Below, piece after piece: positions 33,205 through 45,814 of a stretch of DNA of 64,000 nucleotides. The translations under genes and the position numbers were made by a program. The stretch comes from Glandiceps talaboti. Taxonomy: Eukaryota; Hemichordata; Enteropneusta; Spengelidae. The DNA is taken from contig NC_135552.1 in NCBI RefSeq assembly GCF_964340395.1, positions 8,178,494 to 8,242,493 of the forward strand, written 5' to 3'. Position 1 is the first letter of the stretch. Every line of letters begins with the position of its first letter. The notes beneath the pieces were generated by a model that was not told the origin of the DNA, did no database searches, and saw nothing but the letters and a program-made list of their open reading frames with translations.

Positions 33205-35175
33205 CTAATCTTCATCATCTGAGGAGTCCACATCCTCCTCCTCCTCTTCTTTTGTTTCTGTCTCTTTTACATGATCACTTTTTACTTTCTTAATTGTCTT
33301 TGAATTGGTACTCTGATTAGTAACTTTTTTTCTTGTCTTTGACGGAACAGCAGACATTGTCAATGTCTCTTTTTTGAAGTATAGCGGTACCAAGCCTAGG
33401 TCACCATCAAATCTATTCTTGGCAACCTGGATATATTTCCTGCCTTTAACTGTCGTCAATCTTCTATCTTGCAAGATGAGGATGTTATCCGATTCCTGTG
33501 CAGCTTTGGCACTGCCGAATATGGATGCTGTTTGTAGTTCGTCTTGGTCCTTTTCCTTTCGCGGGTGGATCACTACTGTCAGATGACAATTATTGATGGT
33601 GGCAAATTTTCTAAATGCTGCAATGATGTTGTCATAGATACTGAACCTATCTGTGCCGATTGTTCTGTCTGAGAGACCAACCATGAACTGTAAGTTGTCA
33701 ATGATAATGTGTTCAATGTCATGGACATACACAGCATGTGACATTGCATCCAGGACAATTTTGACACTTTGCTGACCATGAAATGTCATGAAATACAGAG
33801 GAAGATATTCAAACTTGTCAGCCCAGTAATCAAACTTGTTCAGGTGCTTCTCCAAGTTCATCATGGAAAACTGGGTCAGCATGACCTTTGCAAGTCTTGT
33901 ATTCGGGATCTCAAAACTTCCCCACAGGGTGTTGACACCTTGGGAACACAGATCAAGTGAATATTCACTAACAAAAGTGGTTTTACCACTACCTGTTGGA
34001 CCTGTAAACACAGTCAATTCACCTCGTCTATGACCCTTTAGTAGTTTATTCAGCATAGGATATCTCTTCCATTTGATTCCTGCCACTTGTTCAGCATGCG
34101 ATAACTCACCAAACACTTCTTCTCTTAGAGATCTGAATGATACAATGGATTTGTGACTGACAGGCTGTGCTTGTTTCAGTATGTTGTTCAAATTCAAATT
34201 TCTCTTCAGTGCCTCTATAGGTCTCGGATGTTGCTCATTAGGTCTAATAAAGAAACATCTCTTTGGATGCAACTTCTTGGCAAATTGTTTTGCTGCTTCC
34301 CAAGATCGAATGTCATTTCCGAACCAAAGAAGAACCTTCTTGAACTGTTCAAGGAGAGGTAGAACTTCCTGTGGAAGAATAGATGTACCTCTAGGTAAGG
34401 CAAGGGCATTTAGTCGAGTATTTTGGTGTACTGCCATAGCATCTGCCTCACTTCCTGTCACCACAATATTGGTATCATCTTCACCGATTAGATGCCAACC
34501 AACCAGCCCATTACAATCCAACCTAGGTATACTCTGCTCAGCAACAGTAATCTTTCCAGTGAAATCCTTCGCAAAGTTGAGCATCTTTATACCTTGAAGT
34601 CTGTTGCCATGGTAATACAACGGAAATATCAATGTTTTGGACTCCTCCAGAATTTTAGCATTATATTTCTTCAACACATCGGCAGTAATGTTTTGAATAT
34701 TGTATGCTTTTTTGAGTGGTGCGACTGTTGATTCATCAAACTCCTCAAGTGGTTTGGCACGTTTCCAGATATGCTCCGCTTCTTTTAATTCTAACATTTG
34801 TGAATTATGATCGCTGTCAACAGGCAGATTATGTTTCCCACGTCTGCCTTTTGAAAGTGCCAGAAGATCTTGAAAATCCTGCCATGTTCCTCTATATTTT
34901 TGGCAGTGACACACATAGCCACCAGTTGTCATGTTAACATACAGAAGCTTCTTGGAGTTATTTTCATTGTTGTTCTTATTGACACAGAAAGGGCACTTTG
35001 CAATTAAACATGTGTAACCTGTCTTGTATTCAATTCCCTTGTCTTGAAGCAGTTTCCTCATATCACTGACAGTGACGCTGAGGGACGGTTGAGAAATAAC
35101 TTTCAGTGTTCTACAAAATGTGAGATTGTGTAGAATCCCTTGGGGTAAACTCTGTAGCAGTTTATTGAAAATCAT
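33205..35175 (-). CDS. TWNK: Twinkle, mitochondrial replicative DNA helicase
   Basis: Hexameric 5'-3' helicase that unwinds mtDNA ahead of polymerase gamma in the mitochondrial matrix. The first ATG (35175) gives 656 aa, close to human Twinkle (684). The open frame extends 8 codons upstream without a Met, and an acceptor-like TTTCCTTTGAAG lies before it, so a 5' UTR intron is possible. The N-terminus is basic/hydrophobic with no acid for about 30 residues, as in a mitochondrial presequence. A zinc-ribbon-like region follows (Cys56, CPFC 61-64, CHC 89-91), then the TOPRIM-like primase remnant (VVTGSEADAM 238-247; FGNDIRSWEAAKQ 285-297), Walker A GPTGSGKTT (392-400), Walker B HIIIDN (489-494), HPRKE (537-541), GSAKAAQESDN (from 554) and arginine-finger region KNRFDGD (586-592). 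The tail (640-656) is almost entirely Glu/Asp. No internal stop or intron is seen; vertebrate TWNK has several exons. Confidence 0.96.
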   Translation of the reverse strand: MIFNKLLQSLPQGILHNLTFCRTLKVISQPSLSVTVSDMRKLLQDKGIEYKTGYTCLIAKCPFCVNKNNNENNSKKLLYVNMTTGGYVCHCQKYRGTWQDFQDLLALSKGRRGKHNLPVDSDHNSQMLELKEAEHIWKRAKPLEEFDESTVAPLKKAYNIQNITADVLKKYNAKILEESKTLIFPLYYHGNRLQGIKMLNFAKDFTGKITVAEQSIPRLDCNGLVGWHLIGEDDTNIVVTGSEADAMAVHQNTRLNALALPRGTSILPQEVLPLLEQFKKVLLWFGNDIRSWEAAKQFAKKLHPKRCFFIRPNEQHPRPIEALKRNLNLNNILKQAQPVSHKSIVSFRSLREEVFGELSHAEQVAGIKWKRYPMLNKLLKGHRRGELTVFTGPTGSGKTTFVSEYSLDLCSQGVNTLWGSFEIPNTRLAKVMLTQFSMMNLEKHLNKFDYWADKFEYLPLYFMTFHGQQSVKIVLDAMSHAVYVHDIEHIIIDNLQFMVGLSDRTIGTDRFSIYDNIIAAFRKFATINNCHLTVVIHPRKEKDQDELQTASIFGSAKAAQESDNILILQDRRLTTVKGRKYIQVAKNRFDGDLGLVPLYFKKETLTMSAVPSKTRKKVTNQSTNSKTIKKVKSDHVKETETKEEEEEDVDSSDDED

Positions 35176-35475
35176 GATTAATCTGTTGAATAACTTCAAA
35201 GGAAAGTATACAGTAGTTTATACAGAGCAACTTTTGTTTTAGATCATAATAAATTATGTTGAGTTATTCCTATAGTCACTCCAGCCCTTCAACTCTACCT
35301 GGAAAAAAGTGTAAAAAAAAATTTGTTGAAATCAAGAGATATATTCCAAGTTTAAGATTTCATGCAAAAATTATACTCAAGATTAGCTTACTTTATCTCT
35401 GATATCACTGGTTTACAGAAAGTGGTAATACTTCAGTGTGTGTTCTTGAGTATTTATCAATTGGTATTAATTAAT

Positions 35476-36978
35476 CAGGGCTTGAAATTAATTTCTTCAC
35501 ATGGTAGTCAGAGCTTTTACAGTTAACTTACAGTTTTCTATTGATGTCCATTGATCTAAGTGACTATTCTACCGACTTATAAATTAGGTAGTCTAGATAC
35601 AATGTTTAGTACATGTAGTCTAAATGTATTTGTCCTGGACCACTGCTAATTTGGTAGTCTAGATACAATGTTTAGTACTCTATGTGTCCTGGACTACTGC
35701 TAATTTGGTAATCTAGATACAATGTTTAGTACTCTATGTGTCCTGGACTACTGCTAATTTGGTAATCTAGATACAAAGTTTAGTAGTCTATGTGTCCTGG
35801 ACTACTGCTAATTTGGTAGTCTAGATACAATGTTTAGTAGTCTATGTGTCCTGGACTACTGCTAATTTGGTAATCTAGATACAATATTTAGTAGTCTATG
35901 TGTCCTGGACTACTGCTAATTTGGTAATCTAGATACAATGTTTAGTAGTCTATGTGTTCTGGACTACTGCTGATTTGGTAGTCTGATACAATGTTTAGTA
36001 CTCTATGTGCCCTGGACTACTGCTAATTTGGTAGACTAGATACAAATTAATGTTTAGTAGTCTACATGTATGTGTCCTGGACTACTACTAATTTGGTAGT
36101 CTAGATACAATGTTAAGTAGTCTATGTGCCCAGGACTACTGCTAATTTGGTAGACTAGATACAAATTAATGTTTAGTAGTCTACATGTATGTGTCCTGGA
36201 CTACTACTAATTTGGTAGACTTGATACGATGTTTAGTAGTCTATGTGCCCAGGACTACTGCTAATTTGGTAGACTTGATACGATGTTTAGTAGTCTATGT
36301 GCCCAGGACTACTGCTAATTTGGTAGACTTGATACAATGTTTAGTAGTCTATGTGCCCAGGACTACTGCTAATTTGGTAGACTTGATACAATGTTTAGTA
36401 GTCTATGTGCCCTGGACTACTGCTAATTTGGTAGACTTGATACGATGTTTAGTACTCTATGTGCCCAGGACTACTGCTAATTTGGTAGTCTAGATACAAT
36501 GTTTAGTAGTCTATGTGCCCTGGACTACTACTAATTTGGTAGTCTAGATACAATGTTAAGTAGTCTATGTGCCCAGGACTACTGCTAATTTGGTAGACTT
36601 GATACAATGTTTAGTACTCTATGTGCCCAGGACTACTGCTAATTTGGTAGACTTGATACAATGTTTAGTACTCTATGTGCCCAGGACTACTGCTAATTTG
36701 GTAGACTTGATACGATGTTTAGTAGTCTATGTGCCCAGGACTACTGCTAATTTGGTAGACTTGATACAATGTTTAGTAGTCTATGTGCCCTGGACTACTG
36801 CTAATTTGGTAGACTTGATACGATGTTTAGTAGTCTATGTGCCCTGGACTACTGCTAATTTGGTAGACTTGATACAATGTTTAGTAGTCTATGTGCCCTG
36901 GACTACTGCTAATTTGGTAGACTTGATACGATGTTTAGTAGTCTATGTGCCCAGGACTACTGCTAATTTCAAGCCCTG
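35476..36978. mobile_element. Inverted-repeat-bounded element carrying a 54-bp tandem array
   Basis: The left boundary CAGGGCTTGAAATTAA (35476-35491) and right boundary TAATTTCAAGCCCTG (36964-36978) are reverse complements. Between them, from about 35590, lie about 25 units of 54 bp (GACTACTGCTAATTTGGTAG, then CTAGATACAATGTTTAGTAG, then TCTATGTGCCCAG). MITE-like or Helitron-like elements with internal tandem arrays are known in bivalves and other invertebrates. It sits about 300 bp upstream of the Twinkle ATG. No target-site duplication is certain. Because 54 is a multiple of three, long frames here are repeat artefacts. Confidence 0.8.
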
Positions 36979-37257
36979 TATTTTGACCATATACTGAGGT
37001 TATTGTGCTACATATTTTACTGACTATTTCAGATTTTCTATCAATTTCAATCTCTGCATCTGCCATCTGTGGTGTCTCCCTTTTAGTTTAATCACTTAGC
37101 ATTTACATGTATGGGGTTTTTATTTAGTACAAAACTTTTACTGTGTAAAATTATCTAAGTCTTACAATGAATAAGAACAGGGTATGTTATATATATATAC
37201 ATGTATATGTATGTACTGCATCTATATACATGTGTCTGCGCCTGTGTGCAATATAAT

Positions 37258-37292
37258 ACCCCCACCCCCACCCCCACCCCAGGGAGGAGGGG
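37258..37292. repeat. (CCCCCA)n and G-rich tract
   Basis: CCCCCACCCCCACC followed by GGGAGGAGGGGG, an imperfect C/G palindrome. The following 37300-37690 contains repeated TCTAAAATGGGGTC / GTCTAAAAT pieces, a decayed repeat family with no gene. Confidence 0.7.
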
Positions 37293-37739
37293 GTACTCTC
37301 GCCTATTGGCTAGATGTATATGTGGCACCCTTTGAGGTGGGATTTTTCACTCTCTGGTCTAAAATAGGTACTGTATTTTTTTTTAGAGATAAGGAGTCTA
37401 AAATGGGGTCCACTTTACACAATTTTCAATTTTGTTTGGTCTAAAATGAGGTCCTGGAAGGAACCACATAATAAATTCTCGACTAGTTTGGAATTTCCGG
37501 GAATTTCACCGTGTTAATTCACTGGTTGACATTTTCATATCAGCGATTATGTATTTTGGTCTAAAATGTTGTCTTCTAAAAACTTGAATGGTCTAGAAAT
37601 TAGAATGGGGTATTGGTTTTTGATCAAAATGGGTTTAAAATGGGGTCTGGGGTTGGCAGCATTCGCCGCACACCTCTACCAGACCTGGCCAGTGGTAACC
37701 CCCCACCCCACACACATACACACATACATACACATGTCA

Positions 37740-38350
37740 TGATGTCCTGAGACCAGTGCGCCCTCCCGTGGTATAAGTATATTTTACAACTTGTAAGTTG
37801 TACATTTACCTCGTGGAGGCTATTGGCCCTTCGATCATTTTCATGTCCTGTCCCTCACCGAACACGATCTGCTTACTATTTTCGGGATTTCTGTGCTTAT
37901 CCACATCTTCTCATTTGTTGACACCTCGAGATAACGCTCAATGATCAAGGAAAATATGCACTGTGTTCAGCAAAACTTCTGTCATGCCTCGCAGGACGGC
38001 GCCATGTTATGAAAATTACGTGTCAAAGGTCATAGGAATGCCAAATCGGAAGTGATGTCATAGCAAACTAAAAATAGTGTTGAGAAAGTATTTGTGTTTC
38101 ACACGCACAGCTCGCTGTCGGTCAGACGACGAAGGAACTTACGAAATACTGCCTTAGCTCTTCGTCCTGGGAAATAATACGGATTCAGAGGAAAGTGAAA
38201 GGGATTACACAGGTACAGTTAATTTATGATACTAGGGAACTACAACAACGTGATACTGATAAACATTGTTGAGTCGATCGAGCGAGCACGGCAGCTGACT
38301 GTTCGCTGCTCGCGGACTTCATGATCACACAGCAACATCAACATGGCGAG
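37740..38350. promoter_or_regulatory. CpG-rich candidate divergent promoter between Twinkle and LNX
   Basis: This is the CpG-rich stretch between the TWNK and LNX coding regions. On the minus strand AACATGGCGCCG (38013-38002) resembles the YY1 site AANATGGCGGC often found at start sites. A second AACATGGCGAG lies on the plus strand at 38340. On the plus strand a purine-rich segment ends in ATTACACAG/GTACAG at about 38212, a possible donor of a non-coding first exon that could splice to 51673 or further upstream of the LNX ATG. Inference only; no transcript evidence. Confidence 0.35.
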
Positions 38351-38399
38351 TTGTCAAATATCGTATATATTCAAATTTTTCACTTGAATTCGACCTGGT

Positions 38400-41120
38400 A
38401 TATGAAAAACAACTTTTCAACATGCTGTTTCTCTTGCATTTTTGTTTTCGTTTTACATGTAAAAGTGGTGTAAAATTTTTTGAGGATTTTTTTACAAGTT
38501 CAGATTATATGTTGACAGTGAATGAAAAATTGAAAGGGGATTGTTCTTGTGGGTTCAAGGTTAAGTAATTCAGTTCTTATGTCTTGAAACTGCTATTATT
38601 TCAATCAGTGTCTAGCATGTTGGTCAACTTGTTACATCTATACGCTTAAAATTGATTTTAGGGCACCACAACGGCGTGATTTCACCACGAATAGAAAATG
38701 ATAGATACACAACAACAAAATTCACTTTGCGCAGCAACATTAAGCCACAGGGAAACGTCTGCGTTTTTGTTGTTTCAGAAACGCAACTTTGACTCCTCTC
38801 AAGTTCAGTTTGTCGTGTAAATTTATACAGAATGTACCCGTAATCAGCAATTATCACTATAACAGGCACACGTATTGATAATATTTAATGATGATAATAA
38901 TAATCGAAGCAGTAAGGTAAAAGATCAGAGGTGTGCACTGTATGTGACATAATATATATTTGGGGGCGACAGATGGTTACATTTAAAATGGCTGTGTCTG
39001 CGAAGCCAACTCTTAAGTCCCGCATCACATTGCCGTATGTTATTTCCGTAAAATGGAAATTATTTCTAAAACATATTATTAAAGGTAATATTTGTCCTCT
39101 CTTGATTTTTTAATGTGGAAAAAGTCATTATTCTCATTTATATAGATTGTTGAAGTGTTGAAAGTAAAAATTTTCTAAAGTACAGACCACAAGAGTGTCT
39201 CATTATGCAGATTGTGCATTTGTTCAGTCCTGTATGGTATTTAATTAGACACCCTGTAGTGTTACACTGAACCATTCAATGCCTGCATGCAGGTGTGAGA
39301 AAAGGTTTTCTAGTAGTGATTTAAGTGGAGATAAAGTCATTAATGAATCAATATCACCAATTTTATTAGCAGTAAAGATGAAAATTACAATTGAATCAAA
39401 GTAATATTTATTTTCAACATTTCAGCATTAATGTATATGCTAGGCTTGAATGTAATTTTTTTTTTCTTTTTTAATGTTGATACAAAAATGTTAAATGTAA
39501 AAATGAATCTACAAAGGGTCTCTCAAAGCTGACCACCAACTTTGCTTTTAAAAAAAAAACATGAATGTGAGAACCTGAAACAAAGAAAATTTAGTTGAGC
39601 AGAAATATTGGCTACTTGTTCTCTTTGTAGAGGCCGACTTGAGTGATCAGGTTAGCAGTTCTAATAGAGTTTGCAAACATCCTATACCAATCTTTGTTAA
39701 AATTTCAAGTGTGTGTGAATAGAAAGGGTGCTATTTTGAGGAGTTGATCTGTGTTGTATAGTCTTGCATTATCAAGTGTCTGGGTATTAGGTACATGTAT
39801 TAGTTCTAATGTTAGCTAACAGTCTGCTCACAGCTGGACTGAGACAGCCATGGTGAATGACATTCATTTAGGGTCCAGCTCCAACCATGGATGTAATTGG
39901 TTTGGTCTGAAATTGTGAAGAGAGTGGAGACCATTGTTTCATACAGAATTGTGATATAAATACATAGGTTTCATAACATTGACGATATTACAGTGATGGA
40001 AAAATTGAATGACATGTGTTACAGTGTCTGGTATGGTCCGCTTGTCTGAGTTATCAGTTACTTTAAATTGATCGAAAGTAGACATTCCAATCATTCTTAG
40101 CAGGTCATTTCACACTAAGTCAGTCTTATTATAATGCTTATTTGTGATTCAATGGACATTCTTTTGTAACACAAATGTGGGTATTCCTTTGTTTAAACAA
40201 CAGAGGTTTGGACATAAAATAAGGAAAGGTAAACCATTGTTTATCAGTGACCCTTTGAGTGGTATGCAGTATGTGTTACAACTGTGGAGAAACAAGTAAC
40301 AACTAAAAAGACTGTATATATATTTTTTTGATATTTTTTGTTGTGCATCAATTTTTTTTCCTAAACAGGCATTTCATATAGTCACAACATAGTAAGGGTA
40401 ATACTAGGGGAACACCACATTTTGGCATATTACAAGAATTTGCTGTTCAGCATTGGCGAGCCAAATTAATTCAGGACACTGGGAATGACTATTTTTCAGG
40501 TTCACATTCGTGTGTAAACATAGATAGAAACCATTTCTGTATGACTATGAGTAATTGATGAGTAATCTCATGTAAGACCCATTATCCATCCATTGTATAG
40601 GGGTTGGAGTTATGGTAGGTGTAGTGAAATTAATGGACTGTGAACACAAATGTATTATCACCAGACATGGAGCGTGTGAGAAAAAACAGAAATGTATATA
40701 TATCTAGCTAATGAAACCAGACTACAGCAATAAAAAAATAGGACTCTTCCGTAAGTTCAGAATAGTGCATTGCAGAGACAAAAGACTTATAAATGAACTA
40801 TCAAGTTCCTTTGAAGCAGTATTGAAATCTGTCACCAAAAATGATAGATTCATAACATGTTTGAAATTAGAGTCACATGATATGTGTTGTATTACTTGAT
40901 ACAAGGCTTTTGACAAAATGATTAATATATTTGCTCTGTCTACCAAAACAGATAATTGCAATTATAAAAATATCTTGACTATAACAAGTTAAAAAAACTA
41001 TGCATTGTAGAATGAAAGATTTGTCATTTGTGCACTCATTTCAGTGACAATGACAATTTTTAAATCTAAGGGGGGCATTGCAGAGACAGATCTCAGATTA
41101 ATGAAAAACAAAGTTATCCT
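38400..41120. other. Non-coding stretch with no supported feature
   Basis: AT-rich sequence with only short frames; nothing recognised. The frame at 40711-40899 is not conserved-looking and has no known motif. Confidence 0.5.
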
Positions 41121-41130
41121 GCGCTAGTAC

Positions 41131-41314
41131 CAGTGTGCCCTCTAACTTAGCCAATTTGACGCGCCACTGATGCACACAGATTCTAGTGATGTACCGAAAT
41201 TTGGTGTTTCCCTATCTCTTACTATATGCTATATGGTGATTCACAAGAAATGGCAGTTTTTCTCATTTTGACTCACGACACAACAAAATTTGGCTATCAG
41301 TAGAGGGCACACTG
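41131..41314. mobile_element. hAT-type MITE, 184 bp
   Basis: Terminal inverted repeats CAGTGTGCCCTCTA (41131-41144) and TAGAGGGCACACTG (41301-41314) are exact complements. They are flanked by an 8-bp direct repeat, GCTAGTAC (41123-41130) and GCTAGTAT (41315-41322), with 7 of 8 bases equal. TIRs starting CAG and 8-bp target-site duplications are hallmarks of the hAT superfamily. There is no coding capacity. Confidence 0.85.
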
Positions 41315-42837
41315 GCTAGTATCCAAAAATAGTTAAAGCATGTTTCTAAAAATACGAAAGATTTGCAACATGTACAGGTAGGGCATTGCTTTTTTGTGTG
41401 TGTGACTATACAGTTCAGTGAAATAAAAAGACATTGTCAAGCATTTGAACTGTCTTTATTCACATTTGTGTAGGTGGGTGGAGATGAAAACAGTCTCATT
41501 GAGTCTTTGCTTTTCTTTACTTCCTGTTGAAGACTCAAGATTTAAAAGGTTATCATTTCTTGTCAACAACTGGTACATAAGGCCTGAAAAAAATAATTGT
41601 TTGGTTCCGGTTACCTGACCCCACCTAGCTTTTCACTGCCGACTCCAAACTTTTCACAATGTATTCGAGAAAAAAATTAATAAAATCGCAAAAATTGTGA
41701 AGTCTCGTGAAAAACAGTGGATGCGGAAACTGACATCAACTTAAAAAGACAATATAAAACTGTTCTTCCAATTTGTAATAGCTGTACATCTTATAGGAAG
41801 AAATAAACAACACAGAGACCATTTGGAAAACAATTGGAAAACTGAACTAGAAATTCACACAGAAAAAATATATATAATAAAATTATTAAATAAAATAAAA
41901 AATCTACCTACCCCACCTATTCTAAAATTGAATGTAATCGGAACCACACAATTTTTTTTAATAGGCCTAGTAATAGTGATGCCCCAAATTTATAATGTTT
42001 TTGTAAAATGCGAGATAGAGTAAGTGTGTGTACATGTAGCTAGGTAAAATGTACTCATGTTTTCCAGCCCTTTTACCAAGGTTCCTCACCAAAATTATGG
42101 TACCAATACTGTTTATGGTAGAATTTTGCCTCCAGAGTTCTAAAATCTAAAAAGTTCCAAAATCTCAGATTAAAATGCAAAGTGGAAGGGAATGTTGTTG
42201 AACTTGTAAGTTGTAGGAGTCATTTTATAAAATCTTTTTCTGATTTTAATGAGTTATGGGAAAGGGTCATTATTTATTATCAATCATTAAATGTCATCGA
42301 AAATTATGTAATTGAACATATACAATGATTGGTAGTAATTGTAAGATAGATGCGGCTGGGAGTCACTATTTGTGTCAATTTACACGAACAATAATGTTCA
42401 GTAATTTCTATAAAGCCAGAATAACTGCAATAAGGTATGCATGTTTGCATGCTTCATATGGTATTATGTAGTTATAACCTACATGTATTGTATCATGTGT
42501 ACTCTACATAGCCACACCTCCATGGTAAACTGTACCTAGGTTAAACACAGTTTACATTGTTGTAATACATGCGGAGGAGTGATATATATATATATAAACA
42601 ATTGAAAAAGTTCCCATAGCTCTTGGGATTTAGTTGTATTCTGGTCTATGTAGCTTGGCTTAGATACATTCATGATTCAATTACTGTTGTACACATAGAA
42701 CTGCAAAGTACAAATATGGACAATGTACAATATGTACATGTATGTGTTCAACCATATCTGTGAATAGATAAACAAATTTTTTAAATATACAATTTGTGTG
42801 AATACTTGTTCTCTGCCAAGCCAAGTACATGTACACT

Positions 42838-43082
42838 TAACATCAGTCTGATTAAAATCTGATGTGGTGAATGCAACAAGATGTCTTTATTTACCTCTGT
42901 TTCCATCATTTTGTGTCGTTTGTTTTGTTTCGGGTGATCGCTGCCTACCTACATCTGACCCTGTGTAATAGAAAAGGATCTCGAAAGGTTTCATCAACCA
43001 ATCAGCATGCTTCTTTCAAAATCATTCGGAGAGCCAGTGCCGCCACCGACAGGTTGCAACGGTTGTGTCATCAATGCAATTC

Positions 43083-43122
<40 letters not shown>

Positions 43123-43350
43123 TTTTTCAATTTCTCCAGTGTGCACAGCTGCCAACATAACACTCATCCTGATTGGTTACTCAAAAGCGCGAGATTCAAA
43201 CAAGATTTTCTATAGTATTACATTGACACATGGTCAGATATAGGAAGGTGGCGATCACCCAGAACAAAAAACAAACAACATAAAACAATGGAAATAGAGG
43301 TAAATAAAGATGTCTAGCCGCTTTCACCACATCAGATTTTGATGAGATTG
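42838..43350. mobile_element. Foldback element with arms of 130-200 bp
   Basis: The left arm (from about 42838; includes AAAATCTGATGTGGTGAA and GGGTGATCGC) is repeated in reverse complement at the right (ending about 43350) with roughly 80-85% similarity judged by eye. A (GT)n tract sits in the loop (43085-43120). No transposase. Diverged arms mean it is old. Confidence 0.75.
43085..43120. repeat. (GT)n microsatellite
   Basis: TG dinucleotide tract in the loop of the foldback element. Confidence 0.95.
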
Positions 43351-43359
43351 ACGTAACGT

Positions 43360-45800
43360 GCAAATTTTGAAAAATGTACTGGTTGATCGTCAACACATAA
43401 ATTGTTGTAGTTGTAAAATAACTCGAAATATTGATAGTTACATACTGAAGACTTCTTAATTTAATGTCGGAATGATATTCTGTAAAATTTTGTCTAAAGA
43501 TGAAAAATATTATTGCACTATTGAGAAAAATTGAGTATTTTGTTCATGGACATACATGCATGATGTACAAATGTACATGTACAAAATGTACATGCAGTGG
43601 ACTTACAAGTTGTGCTGCAATAATAACAGTCTGTCAGCAATTGGCTACATGTATGGGGGCTAGATCATAGATTCATACAATTAGATGTCCACACATTGCA
43701 AATAAATTTTACGAGGAATGATGTGATGGAACTGATACATGTAGATTTAAGCTACAAGTATATGTACATTATGTACATGTAGCATTTACATTATGATGTA
43801 CATGTATGTATATCTGTACATGACGTAGTTTCCTATTTAAAAGCCATGTCTAGCAAATTGTAATACTTCATTGACAAAGAGAATTCAATTTTCTGTTTCT
43901 ATGAAAACTGTCGGTCTTTTATCAAAAAGTACAACCTCCTGATTCTAATGGGAGCTCTAGTTGATGAAATTAAAACCTGTGAAGACTCTATTTAATATGC
44001 ACACATTTAGAAAAGTAACAACAACAGTGTTATAGCCAAGCTCAACATTTTTTCATTGGTTGGTCCATGCAAGGAGGCAGGAAGGACTGCCTACCTTGAT
44101 GGTTGGTCTATGCTATCACTATCTTATCGCAATCTTTATATTAGATCCACATGGGATTACATGTGTAAAGATTGAATTTTGGGATTTAACACTATAGTAT
44201 AATAGCTGCCTGGCAACACTATAAAGAAAGGTTTAGTCATAAACAAGGAATGATCCTATCTTCATCTAAAATTCTAATCCTAACACTACTCTTCTGACAA
44301 AGATCTTTGATGCAGGGAGCACTGATCATACAAGAACCTGGAATTAAACCATGGGATGTACTTTTTGTCATGTTTGCTAATGCTATATCAAAGCTCTGCC
44401 TGATTGACAAGGTATTGAGACAAATGTCAAAATAGTTGTTCTATCAAATCATTAATTTGTCAGTGTAACTATTTCTGCCTTAGAAATGTACAACATGTAG
44501 ACACAATGATCACATTTTTGGAATTGTCCACCATTGTTCACATGCATATTATTACAAATCCAGACAATGTAGACTATAATAGGTTACCTTAGGATGCACT
44601 TTGTCTGCAATGTGTAATATGAATTTTTGAGTCTATTGAGGAAGAACCAGAGTTTTGTCATTCCAGTGAAGTCATGCATACATGATGTGTATGTTTTTTT
44701 TTAGTTGTATCTAGGCAACACAGGTGAAATTCAGCCATCTGCTCCACTGCATATTTGAGCACAGAGTGGGAAAGCACTATATAAAAATCAACATTATTAC
44801 AACTAAAATAAATATATTGAAGTACATTGTATATAGTAGTTGTTATGTGGGGAAAACAGTACCAAGATTTTTCTTTGTTGGAGAGTTTCATTTAGTTACT
44901 ATGTCAATTGTCATGTATTTTAATTCTGTATGATGAAATTAGGCGTACACATATATGGGTATAGTATAGGGGTGTTGTCATCCACTGTACTGTACACATA
45001 TACTTGCTACACTGATTATTAGCTGAAACTGTGACTAGAAACTGTCAAAGAAAACGTCTGATTAGGCTTTTTTTTTAACAACAAGTACATGTACACCCCA
45101 CATCCCTTACACCAATCCCATCTCATTTACATATAATGATATATGTCAATAGTAAGGGTGATGCCATGATGTTGGTCTTTCTACTGACTGTTAGGAACCC
45201 CAGAAACAAAGGGGGAAAGGATCTGCTGAATCATACATGTATAGATTTCAATACCCTGCAAAAAAAAAATATTTGTTTGGGTACCCTGTAAAAAAACAAC
45301 AAGAACAACAATAAAAAAAACACACTGGGAACCACTGTCCAGGTAGATACATGTAAATGTGTTTACATGTACAAGTATATATGGATTGATGCACAATGAT
45401 GGTCTATTCAATAATGTACATAATTATGTGCCGCTACAGTTTAACTTTTTTTTGTTTTCAATTTTATTTACAAATTGTTGTTATATGTACATGTATCTTG
45501 TACTTTAGTGTGTTCATTTATTATTCTCATTTGATGTATTCTTTCCCAGCAAAGTATAAATGCTGTGACAGGCCTGTTCCTGGCTCTTGGCCAGCATGAT
45601 TTCATGCATGTTAAAACAGATAGAATTTTTTGGACAAACATTTGTCTCTTGCCTCAGGTGTTGCCCCAAGCTGATATTTGTATAGGGTATATTAAGGTGT
45701 GAACATACCATGAGAGAATGCTGCCCGCAGTCTTAGACCCTGGAATAAACGAGATCAATGTGGCAATGTAAACATGACGTCATTGAAAATAAAAATTCTT
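43360..45800. other. Non-coding stretch rich in TACATGTA palindromes
   Basis: No supported gene. ACATGTACATGTA-type sequences recur (for example 43566-43590 and 43740-43820). Confidence 0.5.
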
Positions 45801-45814
45801 TAAGATTATATACT

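Noticed and set aside
36185-36997. Two long plus-strand frames with a repeated YVPRTTANLVDLI motif
   Set aside because: The 54-bp satellite keeps frame because 54 is divisible by three; there is no start, domain or composition typical of a protein.
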